NCBI GenBank assembly: GCA_029339195.1
Contig: JAPTJF010000194.1
Location: 1 to 64,000 of the forward strand
DNA length: 64,000 nt
Origin: Micractinium sp. NFX-FRZ
Taxonomy: Eukaryota > Chlorophyta > Trebouxiophyceae > Chlorellales > Chlorellaceae
Direction: 5' to 3'
Below the pieces are notes generated by a model. That model did no database searches, was not told where the DNA came from, and saw only the letters and a program-made list of their open reading frames with translations. Positions 19,675 to 31,772 of the stretch are shown piece by piece (within the stretch, counting starts at the first letter, position 1; each line of letters starts with the position of its first letter). Both the position numbers and the translations under genes were made by a program.

Positions 19675-22600
19675 TCACGGCTGCGGCCGGGTCTGCACAA
19701 CGTACAGATCGTTGCCCACGAAGCAGCCCTCCACATCCTGTAGGCGAGGAGGCGGACAGGCAGCCAGGCAGGCAGGGGAGGGGATGAACAACGGGAGCAG
19801 GGTTTACAAGAGCCAGCTGGGAGGACGGGAGGGCAAGGTGGCAGTCTGGGCGGCGGGCAGCAGGGATGCCAGGAAAGTAGCCAGCCACCTGCTGCCAGCC
19901 ATTGCATTCTCGTCCCAGCCACAAGCCCCAGCACCCCATTGCTGCTGCCAGCACCCGAGCCACACGTCATCCCAGCGTGAACGCCCCACCCCTCTTTGCT
20001 GCTGCCAGCACCCGAGCCACACGTCATCCCACCAATGATGCCAGGAACCCCGCCGTATGTTGCTGCCCACACCATCCCACCTGCGCCGGCTCTCATTCCA
20101 ACCACCAAACCCCAGCACTGCATTGCTGCCCACACCCGTCTCACCTGAGCGGTCTTGAACTCGTGCTCAAGAAGGGCAGCCACGGCCAGCAGGCGCCGCC
20201 CCACGCCCTCGCGCACATCCGCCGAGGCTGCGGGCAGCAGAGGGGTGGCGGGGCAGAAGCAGGCGGTGAGAGGGAGGCCCAGGAAGCAGCCTGATGTGCC
20301 CGCTGTGCAGTCTTGCAGTCTACTTTGTGTAGTGGACGGCGCATTGCCCAGGCAGCCGCAAGCTGCACAGGGCAGCCAGGGCTACGCCCTACACATGCCA
20401 CCGCCGCCCAGCCCAGCCCCTTACCCCTACTCAGCCCCCCCACCTACCTGACATTGTCTGCTGGCTGTAGTCCACCACCTGCGGGTGCACCCCTGTGGCA
20501 GGGGGCGCCGCCGCCACCGCAGTGCCTCCTCCACTCCCCGCGTCGGCGCCGCCCACGGTGGACGGCGGCGCGTACACCGCGCCGTTGCCGCCCTTGACCA
20601 CCGCATCGCTGCCAGGCTCTAGCAGCGCCCTTGAGAAGTTGGCGAAGGCAGCGGTGGTGACGACAGCGGTCTGCTTGTGTGCCTCCAGGCGCCAGGGGCT
20701 GCCACGCGTGCCAGAGGCCAGCGTCTCGCCCAGACCGGGCGCCAGCTCAGCAGACAGAACATTGTCGTCGCCCGTCACTGCAGGCGGGAGCCAGCGGGGA
20801 GCCAGCAAGCAAGGTTCAGGCATTCATCAGGCAGGGGAGCCAGCAAGCAAGCAGGATCCCTCAGGCGGCAAGCCGGCGGGTGGGGGAGCACGCGTGCTGT
20901 AGCAGGATGCATCAGGCAGGGGAGCCAGCCAGCCAGCAGGGTCCCTCAGGCAGGGGAGCCAGCAAGCAAGGTTCGGGCATTCATCAGGCAGGGGAGCCAG
21001 CAGGCAGGCAGGGTTCCACAGGCGGGGAAGCGGGGGCGGTGGGAGAGCACGCGTGTTGCAGCCACCGCCAGCACGAGCGGCAGCGGGCGGGCAGGGCAGG
21101 CGGGTTCGCGGGCGCGGCAGTCCCCTCCGTGTCCCCTCCCCTCCCCCGCTGCGCCTCCTTCAGCCCTCAAGCCCCGCCCCGCCCCACCCACCCACCGGGG
21201 TGGCGCGTGTGCAGGACGAAGCAGAGGTCTGGTGTGAGCTGGCGCTGCACCACCACCGCCATGCAGGAGGACTCCTGGGGCACGCCTGTTGTGGAGGGAG
21301 CAGTGGGTGGAGGCAGCACACGAGTGAAATGGACGTTACCACCGCCATGCACGAGGTTTCCCGAGGCACCAGGATCTATCCACTTGCTGTCCACCTGGCT
21401 GCGCAGACTGCTGTCAACAGCACGCCGATGCAGGCGTGCATAACGGTGTGCAAGGGTGCCAACATCCCTCACTGCTCGCTGCGGCCCCAACGCCCTCCTC
21501 ACCCGCCGCGTGCCGGCTGAGCACTGCACGCCGGCTGAACAGGGAGGCCCACACGCCCGCCACGGCCACCTGCACCGCCGCGCCGTCGGAGCTGTCGATG
21601 TTGGGGATGGACTCATATAGGCCCGCGCCTGCAGGGGGCAGGGATGAGAGGGGCACATATACATGTCAAGTTGACAAGCAGTGGGGATGGAGCCGTACAG
21701 GCCCGCGCCCGAAGGGAGAGGGATGTAAACGCCAGGTTATGCCAGTTGATGTTCAATGGGGAAGGCCTCGTGCAGGCCCGCGCCTGAAAGCAGGGGATAT
21801 GAATGGCAGCAGGCTTGAAACAAACACGCAGCACAATACACGTCCAACCCACCCGGCATGCCCGCCAGGTCCCCCACATTGGCAGGCACCGGCCCGTACC
21901 TCACATACGTACCAAAGTGCCCCCTACTCTTCCTCCTGACAAACAAATACTAGTATCGCACCAACAGACTCCCACCCACCCACCCGACATGCCCGCCAGG
22001 TCCTCCACATTGGCGGAGCTGCGGGCAATCACAGTGGCGCCCGGCTTGAAGGCGCCGCTGATCTGCTGCAGCACCTGCAGCAAGAAGAGGGGAGGGAGGG
22101 GCGGCAAGACGGGCGGGCAGGCAGGGGGCGGGGGGGATGGATGGGTGAGCGGGCAAGAGAGTTGGGGGGACATACCACGGCAGTGCTGTGCTGCGCCGCG
22201 CAGCCCCGCCAGAAGCCCTCCCCTTGCCCCCGCCACCTCCTGCCACCCCTCTGCTTCCCACGCAGCAAGCATACAACCCCACCCCCCACCCAGCCGCCTC
22301 ATAACTACCCCTGGCACTCCCCCCCGCATGCATGCCGACCTGTTGTGGGATGCGCAGCCCGGCCAGGAGCGCCTGGATGTCGCCGCACACGCCGTCCAAC
22401 GCCGCCAGGCTCGCGCCGCCGCCGCTGCCGTGCTGCATGCTGCCCAGCACGGACTGCAGCTGCTTCAGCAGGTCCGCCAGCTGGCCCTGCTTGCCGTCCC
22501 CTGCAACCGCCGCCTCCATGCAGCCAAAGGGCAGCACCACGCCATCAGGCGCCGCCATGACCGAGGTCTTGTTGCTGCCGCCGTTGCCGCTGGCCGCCAG

Positions 22601-25600
22601 GCTGGCAGAGGCGGCGGCGTCGCCGCAGGCAGCCGCCAGCCGCAGCAGCTCGCCGCACGCGGCTGCCTTGGCACCCGAGGTGGCAGGTGTGGCGTCCTCC
22701 AGAGGAATGACGGTCACTCGGGACACCTGCTCCACAGGCGCTGCCACGGCCCGTGCACCGTTGCCGTTGCTGCCGTTGCCGCCGTTGCCGCTGGCGCGGG
22801 CGCTTGGGCTGCTGCCGCCCGCGGAGGCTCCCGCCGGGCGGATGCTGGTGCCGTCGGCGGCGGCCTGCAGCACCACGCGGCTGCCCAGGTGCGGCCGCAC
22901 CTCGGAAGCCATCGCATCCGTGTCCTCACAGGTCACAAACACCACGCCCTCCTGCCGCGTGCGCACGCCTGCGCAGAGGGTGGTGGGCAGGGGCAGGGGC
23001 AGGGGTTGGTCGCAAAGGCAGGCCGCGTCCGCTGACAGCAGGGCAAGGCAAAGGCAAGGCAACCCACCGGCCTGCCTCCCCGCCTTGCCTGCTGCGCTCT
23101 TACCCAGATGGCTGTCGTGGGGCACGTCCTGCTGCAGGACGATGTCCCGCAGGCTGCTGCGCAACCACCCACAGCAGGCGGGCGGGACGCCAAGTGCAAA
23201 GCCCTGGCGGCACACCCAAACCACCGCCAATCCGCCAACAACGTGACCGCCCAGCTGCGCCCTACATCGGCCCGTTGATAACCAACCACTACCTTCACCC
23301 ATCCACGCACCCAGGTGGCTGAGGTGGGGCAGGTCCTGCTGCAGGATGATGCCCCGCAGGTTGCCGCCCAGAGCCGCCACTTCCTCATCCCCGGTGGCGC
23401 TCTCCACCAGCAGGATCGCGTCCTGCGCCAGTTTCAAAATAAGAAGTCAGCGAGAGTGAGATATTCTGCCATGTCTGGGCGCGTTAAACCAGCAGGATCG
23501 CATCCTGCACCAGTTTTGTATCCAGGAAGTGAGAGTGAGACCTCCATGCGTTGCAGAGTGGACACACCGCAGCCACAACAGCCGGCAAGCATGCTGCCTC
23601 TCTAACCCCACCTTCCCCTCTTCCCAACTTCCGCTCTCACCCTCCCCGCCTCGAAAACACACACCCATCTGGCCCCACCTTTACCTCCCCTTCCCTCCCA
23701 TGGTTTCGCCTTCCCCCTCTCCGCCTTGAAAACACGCACCTGGCCCTTGGCTGCATCCAGGCAGCCAGGCTCCAGCAGCGGCACGCGCAGCAGTACCCCC
23801 TCTGCAGTACCGGCCATCACAACATCCCAGGGGGAGCCGCCGGCACACGTGTTGGCGGCCTGCGGTGGTGTGACGGGCGGGCGGGCGGGCGGGCAGGCGG
23901 GTGAAATAGGGGCAGGCGGCAGGAATCCCACGCCCGGGGGGCCTTAACGCTGGCACAACCCTCGCATCTCGTCACCTGGCTGAGCAGAGTTCGGAGGTTG
24001 TGGTGCAGGACAGGACCGCCGCCTGTGCACTTGAAGCCCCCAGGCTCCCAGACAGCTCCCTTCTCCCTGCTCTCAATCAATCTCCCTCGGGGCTTAAAAC
24101 GGAAAGAAGAAGAGAACGGTTTGGAGACCGGGCAGGTGTCCAAACTCCCATCTTCCCTCTGTTTTCAGTCCCCAAACCCGCCTCACACCTTGATGAGCAG
24201 GGAGCAGAGCTTGGAGATCTGGAACACCAGGGAGGCCCGGATCTCGGCCTCCGTGAACACTGCAGGCAGGCGGTTGGGTTGGGAAGGTGGGCGGATCGCA
24301 ACCAACGCGTCGATGGCTGTGGGTTGCACACACTTTGCTCGTCGCGGCGCTCGCTCCGTGTCACTCCCCCCATCACCACCCGCGCCCCATCACCACCACC
24401 CAGCTTTCGCCTTGTGTAACTGCAGAAAAACACTATTAATGCCCCCCCAAAACCCACCCAGGTAGCGCTCCGTGTCCAACCCCAGCGCCTGCCCCATCTG
24501 CACGGCCCGGTCGGCGTAGGCATCCAGCATGAGCTGGCTGTAGGACTCTGTGAGGCGGCGCAGCCGCTGCAGGCTGGCCTTGAGCCTGCAAGGGGTGGGA
24601 GGTGTGGGCAGTGGGGCAGGAGAATGTGGGGGGCAGGAGGCAGTCCCAAAATATTCTTTCAACCCACCCCTCTCACAGATGATCCCCCCAAAACCGCCTG
24701 AGCGCGCTGTCCCTCTCTGATTAAGACACGTTCCTCCTCCAGCACATCCTTGGAAGCTGGTAGCCCACCCTTTTGCCAAGTCAAGCACCTCCGGCTGAGC
24801 ACCCGCTCGAACGCTGACCAGCACATGCACTCCACCAATTGATTTCAACCCACGCCATTCAAGGATTCCTCACCCCCGCCCCCACCTGAGCGCGTTGTCC
24901 CTCTCTGAGAAGCCTCCTGCCTTCTGCCAGGCCGCCAGCTCGTGCTCAATCGCGATGCACTCCTGCGGGCAGTGGGAAAAGTACAGTATGTCGCACAAAA
25001 AATGTGGATAAGTGGGCTCCGCTCAACCACAGTCCACTCTTGAGGCAGTGGGGGATGTGTAATGAAAATACGTGGGTCCGCTCAAGTGCGGTTGCACTTC
25101 TGAGGGCAGTCGGAGGCGTGATGGTTTCGTGTGCGGGGTTTGCCCGGCCGCCACGGCTTGCCTCAACACACATGGCTGGACCCCCCCCCAACACGCCCAC
25201 TGCCAAAGCATGATTGCTCAATCCCTTGACAGCTGCATCTCACCTGCGGGCTGCACCACCTAACCAGTTTGACAAAAAAAAGGCTACAAGGGAGATCACA
25301 TGAATACATTGAACCCCCCCTCACCTGCGGGCTGCACCCTCCCAGGCCCAGGTGGCGCAGTCCCAGCACCAGCGCGCCAATGGGCAGCGCCCAGCCGCCG
25401 TCGGAGCCGCCAGCAATGGCGCCCGCGCCGCCCTGCACAGATGGGGGCAGTGATGTCCGGGCGGTCAGAATGGAGAAGTGTACTGGGGGCGGTCAAGAGT
25501 GGGAGGATCCGGGCGGGCCAGGCGGGCGGGGACGGGGAGTGAAAAAGCAAGCACTTGGAGGGAGGGAGGCATGGAGGGAGCAGGCGGGGGAGACGGCGGG

Positions 25601-28600
25601 AGGGGAGCAGGGCGCTGGCAGGGTGGCCTGCTGCCACCTGGCCTCGCTCACCCCCCCCAACCCAGCGCCACTTCCTCGCGAGCAGTTTGAAGGACAGCAA
25701 CAGGCAAGGGGCAGCCCACCTGCCTCTCCAGCGAGTTGATGAGTCGTGAGAGCACCCCATCCTCCCCCAAAAAACAAAAGGACACCCAACACCCACACCA
25801 ACAAGCAAGGGGCAGCCCACCTGCCTCTCCAGCGAGTTGATGAGTCGTGAGAGCACCCCATCCTCCCCAAAAAACAAAAGGACACCCAACACCCACACCA
25901 ACAAGCAAGGGGCAGCCCACCTGCCTCTCCAGAGAGTTGATGAAGCGTGAGAGCAGGACAAAGGCGTAGTCCTCCGCCCGCACCTCGCACTGGCGCCACC
26001 TGCAGAGGGCAGATACGGATTGTGTGTGGGTTACAAGGTGTGTGCATGTGTGTTGGAGGCGCGGAATTTCAGCGTACGCTGCCGCATCTGTGTGCGGGTG
26101 TGGAAGGCCCGCTGGCCAACGCCTAACTCTCGGCTCCATCCTTTCTTGCCCCCCTCCCCTGTTTGTTTATTCCTCTGGCGCGCGTCCCCCCGGGCCATCG
26201 TCGTCCCTCCCCCCCTCCCAGCTAGCCCTTTCCACTCCTTCACCCCGCCTCCTCCCATCCCGCCCCCCTCAACCGCACTCACTTCTGGCGCATGGCCAGC
26301 GCCCGGTCGGGCGCGTCGTTGCGCAGCCCGCTGGACAGGCCCGACACCAGCACCGCGCGCACGGTGGTGGCGCTGTGCAGCACATCCATCAGCGTGTTCT
26401 GTGGGACGAGGGGGGAGGGGAAGAAGATGGGAGGGCAGTGAGGACCCCGGGCGTGTGTGAACAGTTCGGATGTGTGTGAACACTTAGGACGTGTGAACAG
26501 TTAGGATGGCGTGCTGGGAGCTGTGCAGCACATCCACCACAGTGCTCTGCTGTTGACGCAAGGTGGAAAGGCAGGTTGTTGAGCGGCAGGGGGGGAGGCA
26601 GGGAGGGCAGCAGGTGTGTGAGATGGCAGGAGGTGGGTTGGGCGCGCTGTGCAGCACGCCCACCAAGTGCAACCATGGCCCTACCTGCACCACCCCTCAC
26701 CCACCTGGTCCGCTCCCTCTCCCGCAGAGTCCAGCCGCCCCTTGGCGCCCGCAAAGTGGTCCAGCACGCGGGCGCTGCCGTCGTCCAGCCCGGGGCGCAC
26801 GCTGTCCAGCATGTCTGAACGAAACATACGTGAGGGAGCAGGCAGGAGGGGAGGCAGAGGGGGTTTAGTTGCAGGTGCTGATGAGGTTGGTGCGGCGGGC
26901 GGGCGGGCAGGCTGTCCCACTGTCCAGCCCGGGGCGCACGCGGAACGCCACACAGCAGGGCTCTAACACTCGTAGCATCGCTGCCCCCCACCAGCGCCTG
27001 GGAGGCGCTCGTGCAACGAACAAACAGCTCTGCAGCTCCACCCTGGCCCTCCAGCCACCCATGAACAAACGGGCCACCCACCAACCCACTCCTACTAATC
27101 AACCAACCCATCCAACACGAGGCGAGGTGCTGGTCACATCCCCTGATGACACGCCCATCCATGCGCCTGCCCAACCGCCTGCCCAGGCCGCGCCGCTCTC
27201 ACCGGTGAGGGAGCCGGCGTTGAAAAAGAAGTAAACGCCCGACCACCCACCCTGACCTTCATGCCACCCTCGCTGCCAGGTGCCCGTGTGCCTCCCCTGC
27301 TACCCATCCACCAGCCACCAGCCTGCCAACCCACCCCCCACCCGCCCAGACTTCTCGTTTTTTTTTTTTTTTTTTTTAAGCCCTCGCCGCTCTCACCGGT
27401 GAGGGAGCCGGCGTTGAAAAAGTCGCGCAGCTCGGCTGTGAAGGTGCGGAACTCGTTGACAAAGGCCTCGTTGTACTCGCCTGCGGGCGGACAGAGAGGG
27501 AGCCAGGGAAGCGTGTGTGTGTGTGTGTGTGTGTGTGCGCTGAGTGAGAGGGTGCGTGTGAAGCGAAGAAAGCGCCACACCTACCCCCCCACCCCATACA
27601 AATGCCCCTCCCCGCCCGTCAGGCTGCCCTCCTTGCCCCCCACCTGAGTTGGCTGTTACGCGCGCCAGCATGGCCTCAGTGGTGTGCAGGTCCTCTGGCC
27701 CCGCATTGCGGTGCAGCTTGTTCTGCAGCGTGTGCTTGATCTCAGCCTTCAAGTCCTTGGGGATGTCGTTGCTGCAGTTTAGGTTTAGGTTTTAAATAAG
27801 TGGGAGCGATGGGAAGGGGAGATGAGTAGGCACAGGCATGGGTTGGACAGGGGATGTCGTTGCGCTGCGATTGGGTGGGTGGGGGGCGGGGCGAAGTGGG
27901 GGAGACGAGGGGGCACAGGCATGGGTGGGTGGAGCAGGGGATGGGACGCAGGGGGTACACTGCTTGGTTGATCCCAGCCATGAGCTGCTAGGCCAACACA
28001 CAACCCTGCGGGACTGTACCATGCTGCGCTGCAGGGAGCTGCGCCGTGCTGCACACTGGACGAACGTCCCTGCTCGCCGGTGCGCCGTGACTCGAATGCG
28101 TATCAGCGGCGGCATGCTCCTGCCCCGCCCTCCCTGCCCCCCTGTTGTGCCCACAGCCCATGCAACGCGGTGACCCTCAAGAGAGCCTCACCGGTGCGCG
28201 ATGTCACGAATGCGTGTCAGAGGCACGCTCTGCGTGAACTGGTCGGTGAAGGAGGGCAGCCGGCTCTGCAGGGGGGAGGGAGCGAAGGGGGGGCAAGGGG
28301 AAGCCAAGGTGGGTGGGAACGGCAGGTGGGGGGCGGATGGTTGCACCGGCAGGCACGCAGGACGATTGGGCTACTGGGTAGCAGGCAGCTCGTGCTGATA
28401 GCGAGGGCCGCTGAGGTGAGAAGGCGTGAGGGAGCGCTGGCAGAAGGGCCGGCAGGGCGGGGCAGGCGGGAAGGATCGCACCTGCATGCGGCGCCCGATG
28501 AGTGCCGCCATGGGGGAGTGGGGGCCCTGCTCCCCAATCACCCACTCCAGGGACCTGCACGGTGGGGGCAGGCGGACGGGAGGGGGGGGGGGGGGAGGTC

Positions 28601-31396
28601 AGGAGGAGGTGTGCCACCAGCCAAAGGTGAGAGGGCCCTGCTCGCCAAGGATTGCACCCCACCCCATGAAACCTTTGGCAGACAGGTGGGCAGGCAAGTG
28701 GGCAGCAAACCAACCCCTCACAAACGTCCGCCCATACCGACCCAAACACTCTCATGTGAGTCCAGCCCCCTGCACCTGAAGATGGAGCGCGCCAGCTCAG
28801 CGTGGCGGTTGGGCCGGTGGTGCCCGCCCCCCTCCACACACTCGATGGCTCCCGTGGCCAGCCACTGCGGGGTGAGAAGGGGGACATTGTTGTTGTTGTG
28901 GTGGTGGTGACGCATGTGCCTGTGAGGTGGCAGGAGGGCAGCAGCAGGTGGGGGCCGCAGCAGGCAGCCTATTCTGGGGCCGACCACCTCCAAAACCCAA
29001 CCCACCCTCCCAAAGCTCGGCTGGAATAGGGGTGGCCCAGATCCCCATCTACCCACCCACACCCAGCCGCATTCTCCCTCTCCGCCCTCAACCCCCGTCC
29101 ATCCACCCACCCACACCAAGCCAGACTCCTCCCTCCACACCCACCTGCATGTATATGTAGGCGTGCACCCTCAAACCCCATCCCTCCACACACAAACATA
29201 CACACTGCGCAAGAGTGTGCCCACAGCTGCATGTTGAGCCCCTGGGCAGCAGCAGGCGGGGGCAGCAGCAGGCGGTCCACTGTCCGTCCACCCACACCTG
29301 GCCAGACCACCCCACACCCTACCTGCATGTAGACGTAGGCGTGTGCCAGGGCGTCCAGCTGGGGACGCATCATGGGGGCTGCACCCAGGCAGGCAGGTAG
29401 GCAGGCAGCAGTGGGGTGTCAACAGGAGGCAAGCTGGGGCGAGGGATGCAGGCAGGCGGGGCTGCAGTAGCAGCATCAAGTTCACGCCACATGCAAGACG
29501 CCCCCTCACCGTCATCCGCCAGCAGCCGCTTGACCACCTGCAGCTTGGCCAGCCAGTTGCCCGCCCCCCGCCTCACCCTCCCACATTCCCACAATCTACA
29601 AAACAATTCTACAAAACAGTCCCTTCCCTCACATGCCCCCTCACCGTCGTCCACCAGCAGCCGCTTCACCACCTCAAGCTTGGCCAGCCAGTTGGGCGCA
29701 TCCCTGTCGCCCTCAACCAGGTGCAGCGCAGGCCCCGACAGGCCAGACGTGTTCCACACGCCGCGCCGCTCTCTGCAGCAGCGGGGGGCAGTGCAGCGGG
29801 ACCAGCGGGCAAGGCGGTGAGGAGGGGAGGTTGAGCGGCGTGGGTGCAATGGAGGGTGGGGCAAGGAATGAATGAACAGCCCGGAGGGTCGCCACATGGC
29901 ACCGTATAACTCGACCTGACGAGGAGGGTGCCGGTGAGGGGTGAACTAACAAGACTGGTGGGCGGTAGAAGGAAGTAGCTGGGGTCGGGGTGGTGCGAGC
30001 TGACTCTAACTGGGCAGGCCAGCCGAGCCTGGCAGCAGTACCCGACAGCAAAGCAGCACCAACGGCTTGAACGAGGGCGTGGCCTGACCAAGCCGTGCAC
30101 AGCAGGAAGGCCTGACGCACCCACCCCGCATGCCACCTCGCCCACAGCAGCACCGGCCCGCTCGCCCGCCCCCACCTGCTGTGCTCGTTGCTCTGCATAA
30201 AGCGCAGCTCCTTGCCCTGCCACTGCGGCAGCAGCGCCATGCTGTCGTCAAAGCTGCTGCTGGCGGAGCCGGAGATGCTGCGCGCCATCCACTCCACCTC
30301 CAAATCGTCCACGCTGCGCCTGCTCACGCTCCGCAGCTGCTCGGCGGGCGGGGGCACCGCGCCGGGGACATTGGAGCTCACCACGCCCCCCCACTCTACT
30401 GTGATTGCCAGGGAGGCGGTGCCGTCAGAGGGAACGGTGAGGGAGTGGTTGTCGCCATCCTCCCAGGACTGATCTCCATCATTGCCGCTCTTCACGCGCA
30501 CGCACTGCAGGCGGGGGCGGCCGCGGCGGAGAGCACGGGGGTCGTGTAGAGCAGAGGGGGTGTGGAGAGGGCGACATAGGCAGCGGCAGGGGCGGGAGCG
30601 TGTGGGCATGAATGAGAGCAGCCACCGCCAGCATGGCGCCCTGCCAGCTCATCTCACCTTGAACTCCACGCTGGTGCCAGGTGGCAGCGCCACCTCACCC
30701 GTCCACACATGGCCCTCCCCCCATGTCATCCCCGGCGCATTCTCCACCTGCAAGGGGTGAGGCCCGGTACATCAAAACGGGCTCCATCGTTAAACCAGGC
30801 GGCCAGCCGGGTGCCAGCGAAGCCAGCAGGCTGCAAACTGGCAAGTCCAGCGGCCGGACAACGCAGCATGTGGCCAGGGCTGACTGCTGAGATACTGGCA
30901 GGCAGTAAAAGAGTGAAAGGATGCAGGACCTCCAGGCAGGCTTTACAAATGGTGCTCTAGGACATCGCGGCAGCACCCACCAAGCATTGTCAAGTGAGCG
31001 CCCCCACGTGCTCCCCGCTGCCCCACACTCCCCCGTGTTGCCGCCCCTCACCTCCCCCCACGCGCTCCTCACCTTCCAGTTGCCCAGCGAGGGGTGGCTT
31101 CCCACCAGCTTCACCACCTGTCCATACTTGACCTCTCGGCGCACGCTGAAGCGCACCGGCACGTCGCCGCCAGCGCGGCAGCGCAGCGCCAATGCGCGAG
31201 CGGGCCGTGCAGCTGCCCCCGCAGCGAGCGGGCGTGGCAGCAGCAGGCGTGCAGTGCCACGTGCAGCGGTAGGGGATGCCCCGGGCAGCTGGCCTGTTGG
31301 GCGCATGCGGCGGCCTGCAGGCGGCGGCGTGCGGCAGGTTGGTGGGGCAGGGTTTGGAGGTGGCAGCACAACGGCGCCCGCTGCTGCATGCATCAT
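19675..31396 (-). CDS. GWD3: Phosphoglucan, water dikinase (PWD/GWD3), plastid starch degradation
   Basis: Twenty-six exons from ATG 31396 to TGA 19675-19677 give exactly 1236 codons (1235 residues; Arabidopsis PWD is about 1200). The enzyme transfers the beta-phosphate of ATP to C3 of glucosyl units on pre-phosphorylated starch, opening granules to amylases. Exon 1 has a chloroplast-type transit peptide, then a CBM20 starch-binding domain ([28 protein letters not shown]). The phosphohistidine motif [12 protein letters not shown], then [15 protein letters not shown], places the catalytic His at about residue 764. The C-terminal nucleotide-binding domain shows [46 protein letters not shown] and an end at VVQTRPQP. 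Exons (5' to 3') start at 31396, 30747, 30504, 29772, 29378, 28864, 28554, 28265, 27771, 27480, 26814, 26398, 25999, 25432, 24962, 24585, 24259, 23859, 23422, 22968, 22074, 21628, 21285, 20777, 20227 and 19737. Confidence 0.95.
21600..21800 (-). repeat. Three copies of an exon start with its splice acceptor in PWD
   Basis: The acceptor and first codons of the exon starting at 21628 (plus strand CAGGCCCGCGCCTG-like, near 21618) recur with changes near 21700 and 21772. Spacing is about 75-80 bases. The outer copies are intronic relics. Confidence 0.65.
21855..22020 (-). repeat. Duplicated exon end with donor site in PWD
   Basis: The end of the exon 21984-22074 (CATGCCCGCCAGGTCCTCCACATTGGC, read on the plus strand in two halves near 21988) is repeated near 21866 with few mismatches, including the donor region. 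Confidence 0.7.
23104..23165 (-). pseudogene. Decayed duplicate of the PWD catalytic-histidine exon
   Basis: This segment is about 85 percent identical, by hand alignment, to the 3' part of the true exon (23311-23375). Its translation reads [17 protein letters not shown] against the functional [17 protein letters not shown]. The histidine is kept, a GTAAGA donor follows, and an AG acceptor precedes it. Its length (50 or 53 bases by acceptor choice) is not a multiple of three, so adding it after the real exon would break the frame. It is best read as a duplication relic lying in the intron. Confidence 0.75.
25704..25960 (-). repeat. Tandem array of about 100-bp units copying an exon end and intron start in PWD
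   Basis: Units begin at 25704, 25806 and 25906 (102 and 100 bases apart). Each contains the exon end CTGCCTCTCCAG-GAGTTGATGA-type sequence followed by its splice donor side. The rightmost one is the functional end of exon 25921-25999. The left two are near-identical to each other, implying recent duplication. Confidence 0.9.
26365..26680 (-). repeat. Three copies of an exon start and acceptor region in PWD
   Basis: CTGTGCAGCACATCCA near 26374, at the start of exon 26283-26398, recurs near 26519 and, more decayed, near 26648. All lie in the same intron. Confidence 0.7.
27184..27432 (-). repeat. Duplicated exon end and donor in PWD, separated by a poly-T tract
   Basis: CTCTCACCGGTGAGGGAGCC and the following bases at 27390-27423 (end of exon 27397-27480) are repeated almost exactly at 27195-27228. 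A run of about 20 T residues (27358-27377) lies between the copies. Confidence 0.9.
27512..27538. repeat. (GT)n microsatellite
   Basis: About thirteen GT units in a PWD intron, close to the acceptor side. Confidence 0.9.
29145..29350 (-). repeat. Duplicated exon end and intron start in PWD
   Basis: The end of exon 29323-29378 with its donor and the following intron start (plus strand CACCCACACC...CCTGCATGTAGACGTAGGCG) is repeated about 175 bases away near 29150 with scattered changes. Confidence 0.75.
29506..29700 (-). repeat. Duplicated exon end and donor in PWD
   Basis: About 60 bases at 29637-29697, the end of exon 29645-29772 (CTTGGCCAGCCAGTT core), recur at 29506-29565 in the downstream intron with about eight differences. 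The copy keeps an open frame reading [16 protein letters not shown]. Confidence 0.85.
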
Positions 31397-31772
31397 CTAC
31401 ATTGTGAGCACGCCCGGGGCATCACCTGCAGCCGCCGGGAGCGGCCTAGCCCGGGCTGCCGGTGGCCCGGCAACCGGCAGCGCGGCGGTAGCCGCGGCGC
31501 GCATACTGGCTGCTCCGAAAATGAACCGCTGGTGCTGCGTGCTCGAACTGTATATGCCAGACCAGGTGATCAGGGGGAAGGGCTTGGGAGGGTTGCTGAC
31601 TTGCTGCCGCGGGAGCTTGCAGGCCGGGACGATGGTTTGCCAGGATGTGATCAGCCGGTAACGAGCTCCCATCCGACAGCTCCCTCGCCACCTTGCCAGC
31701 TTGCGGCCACGTCGGTCGGTCCTTCGCGGGGGATTCTCAACCGATCGCCCCTTCATCAGTGTCCTATACATT
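31397..31772. promoter_or_regulatory. Head-to-head intergenic region, probable bidirectional promoter (PWD/DUF971)
   Basis: 376 bases separate the ATG of PWD from the ATG of the plus-strand DUF971 gene. The region contains in-frame open sequence on both strands but no better start. Promoter function is inferred from position. Confidence 0.45.

Noticed and set aside
21803..23035. A 410-codon plus-strand open frame
   Set aside because: It is antisense to the PWD exon 22340-22968, which encodes a conserved dikinase region.
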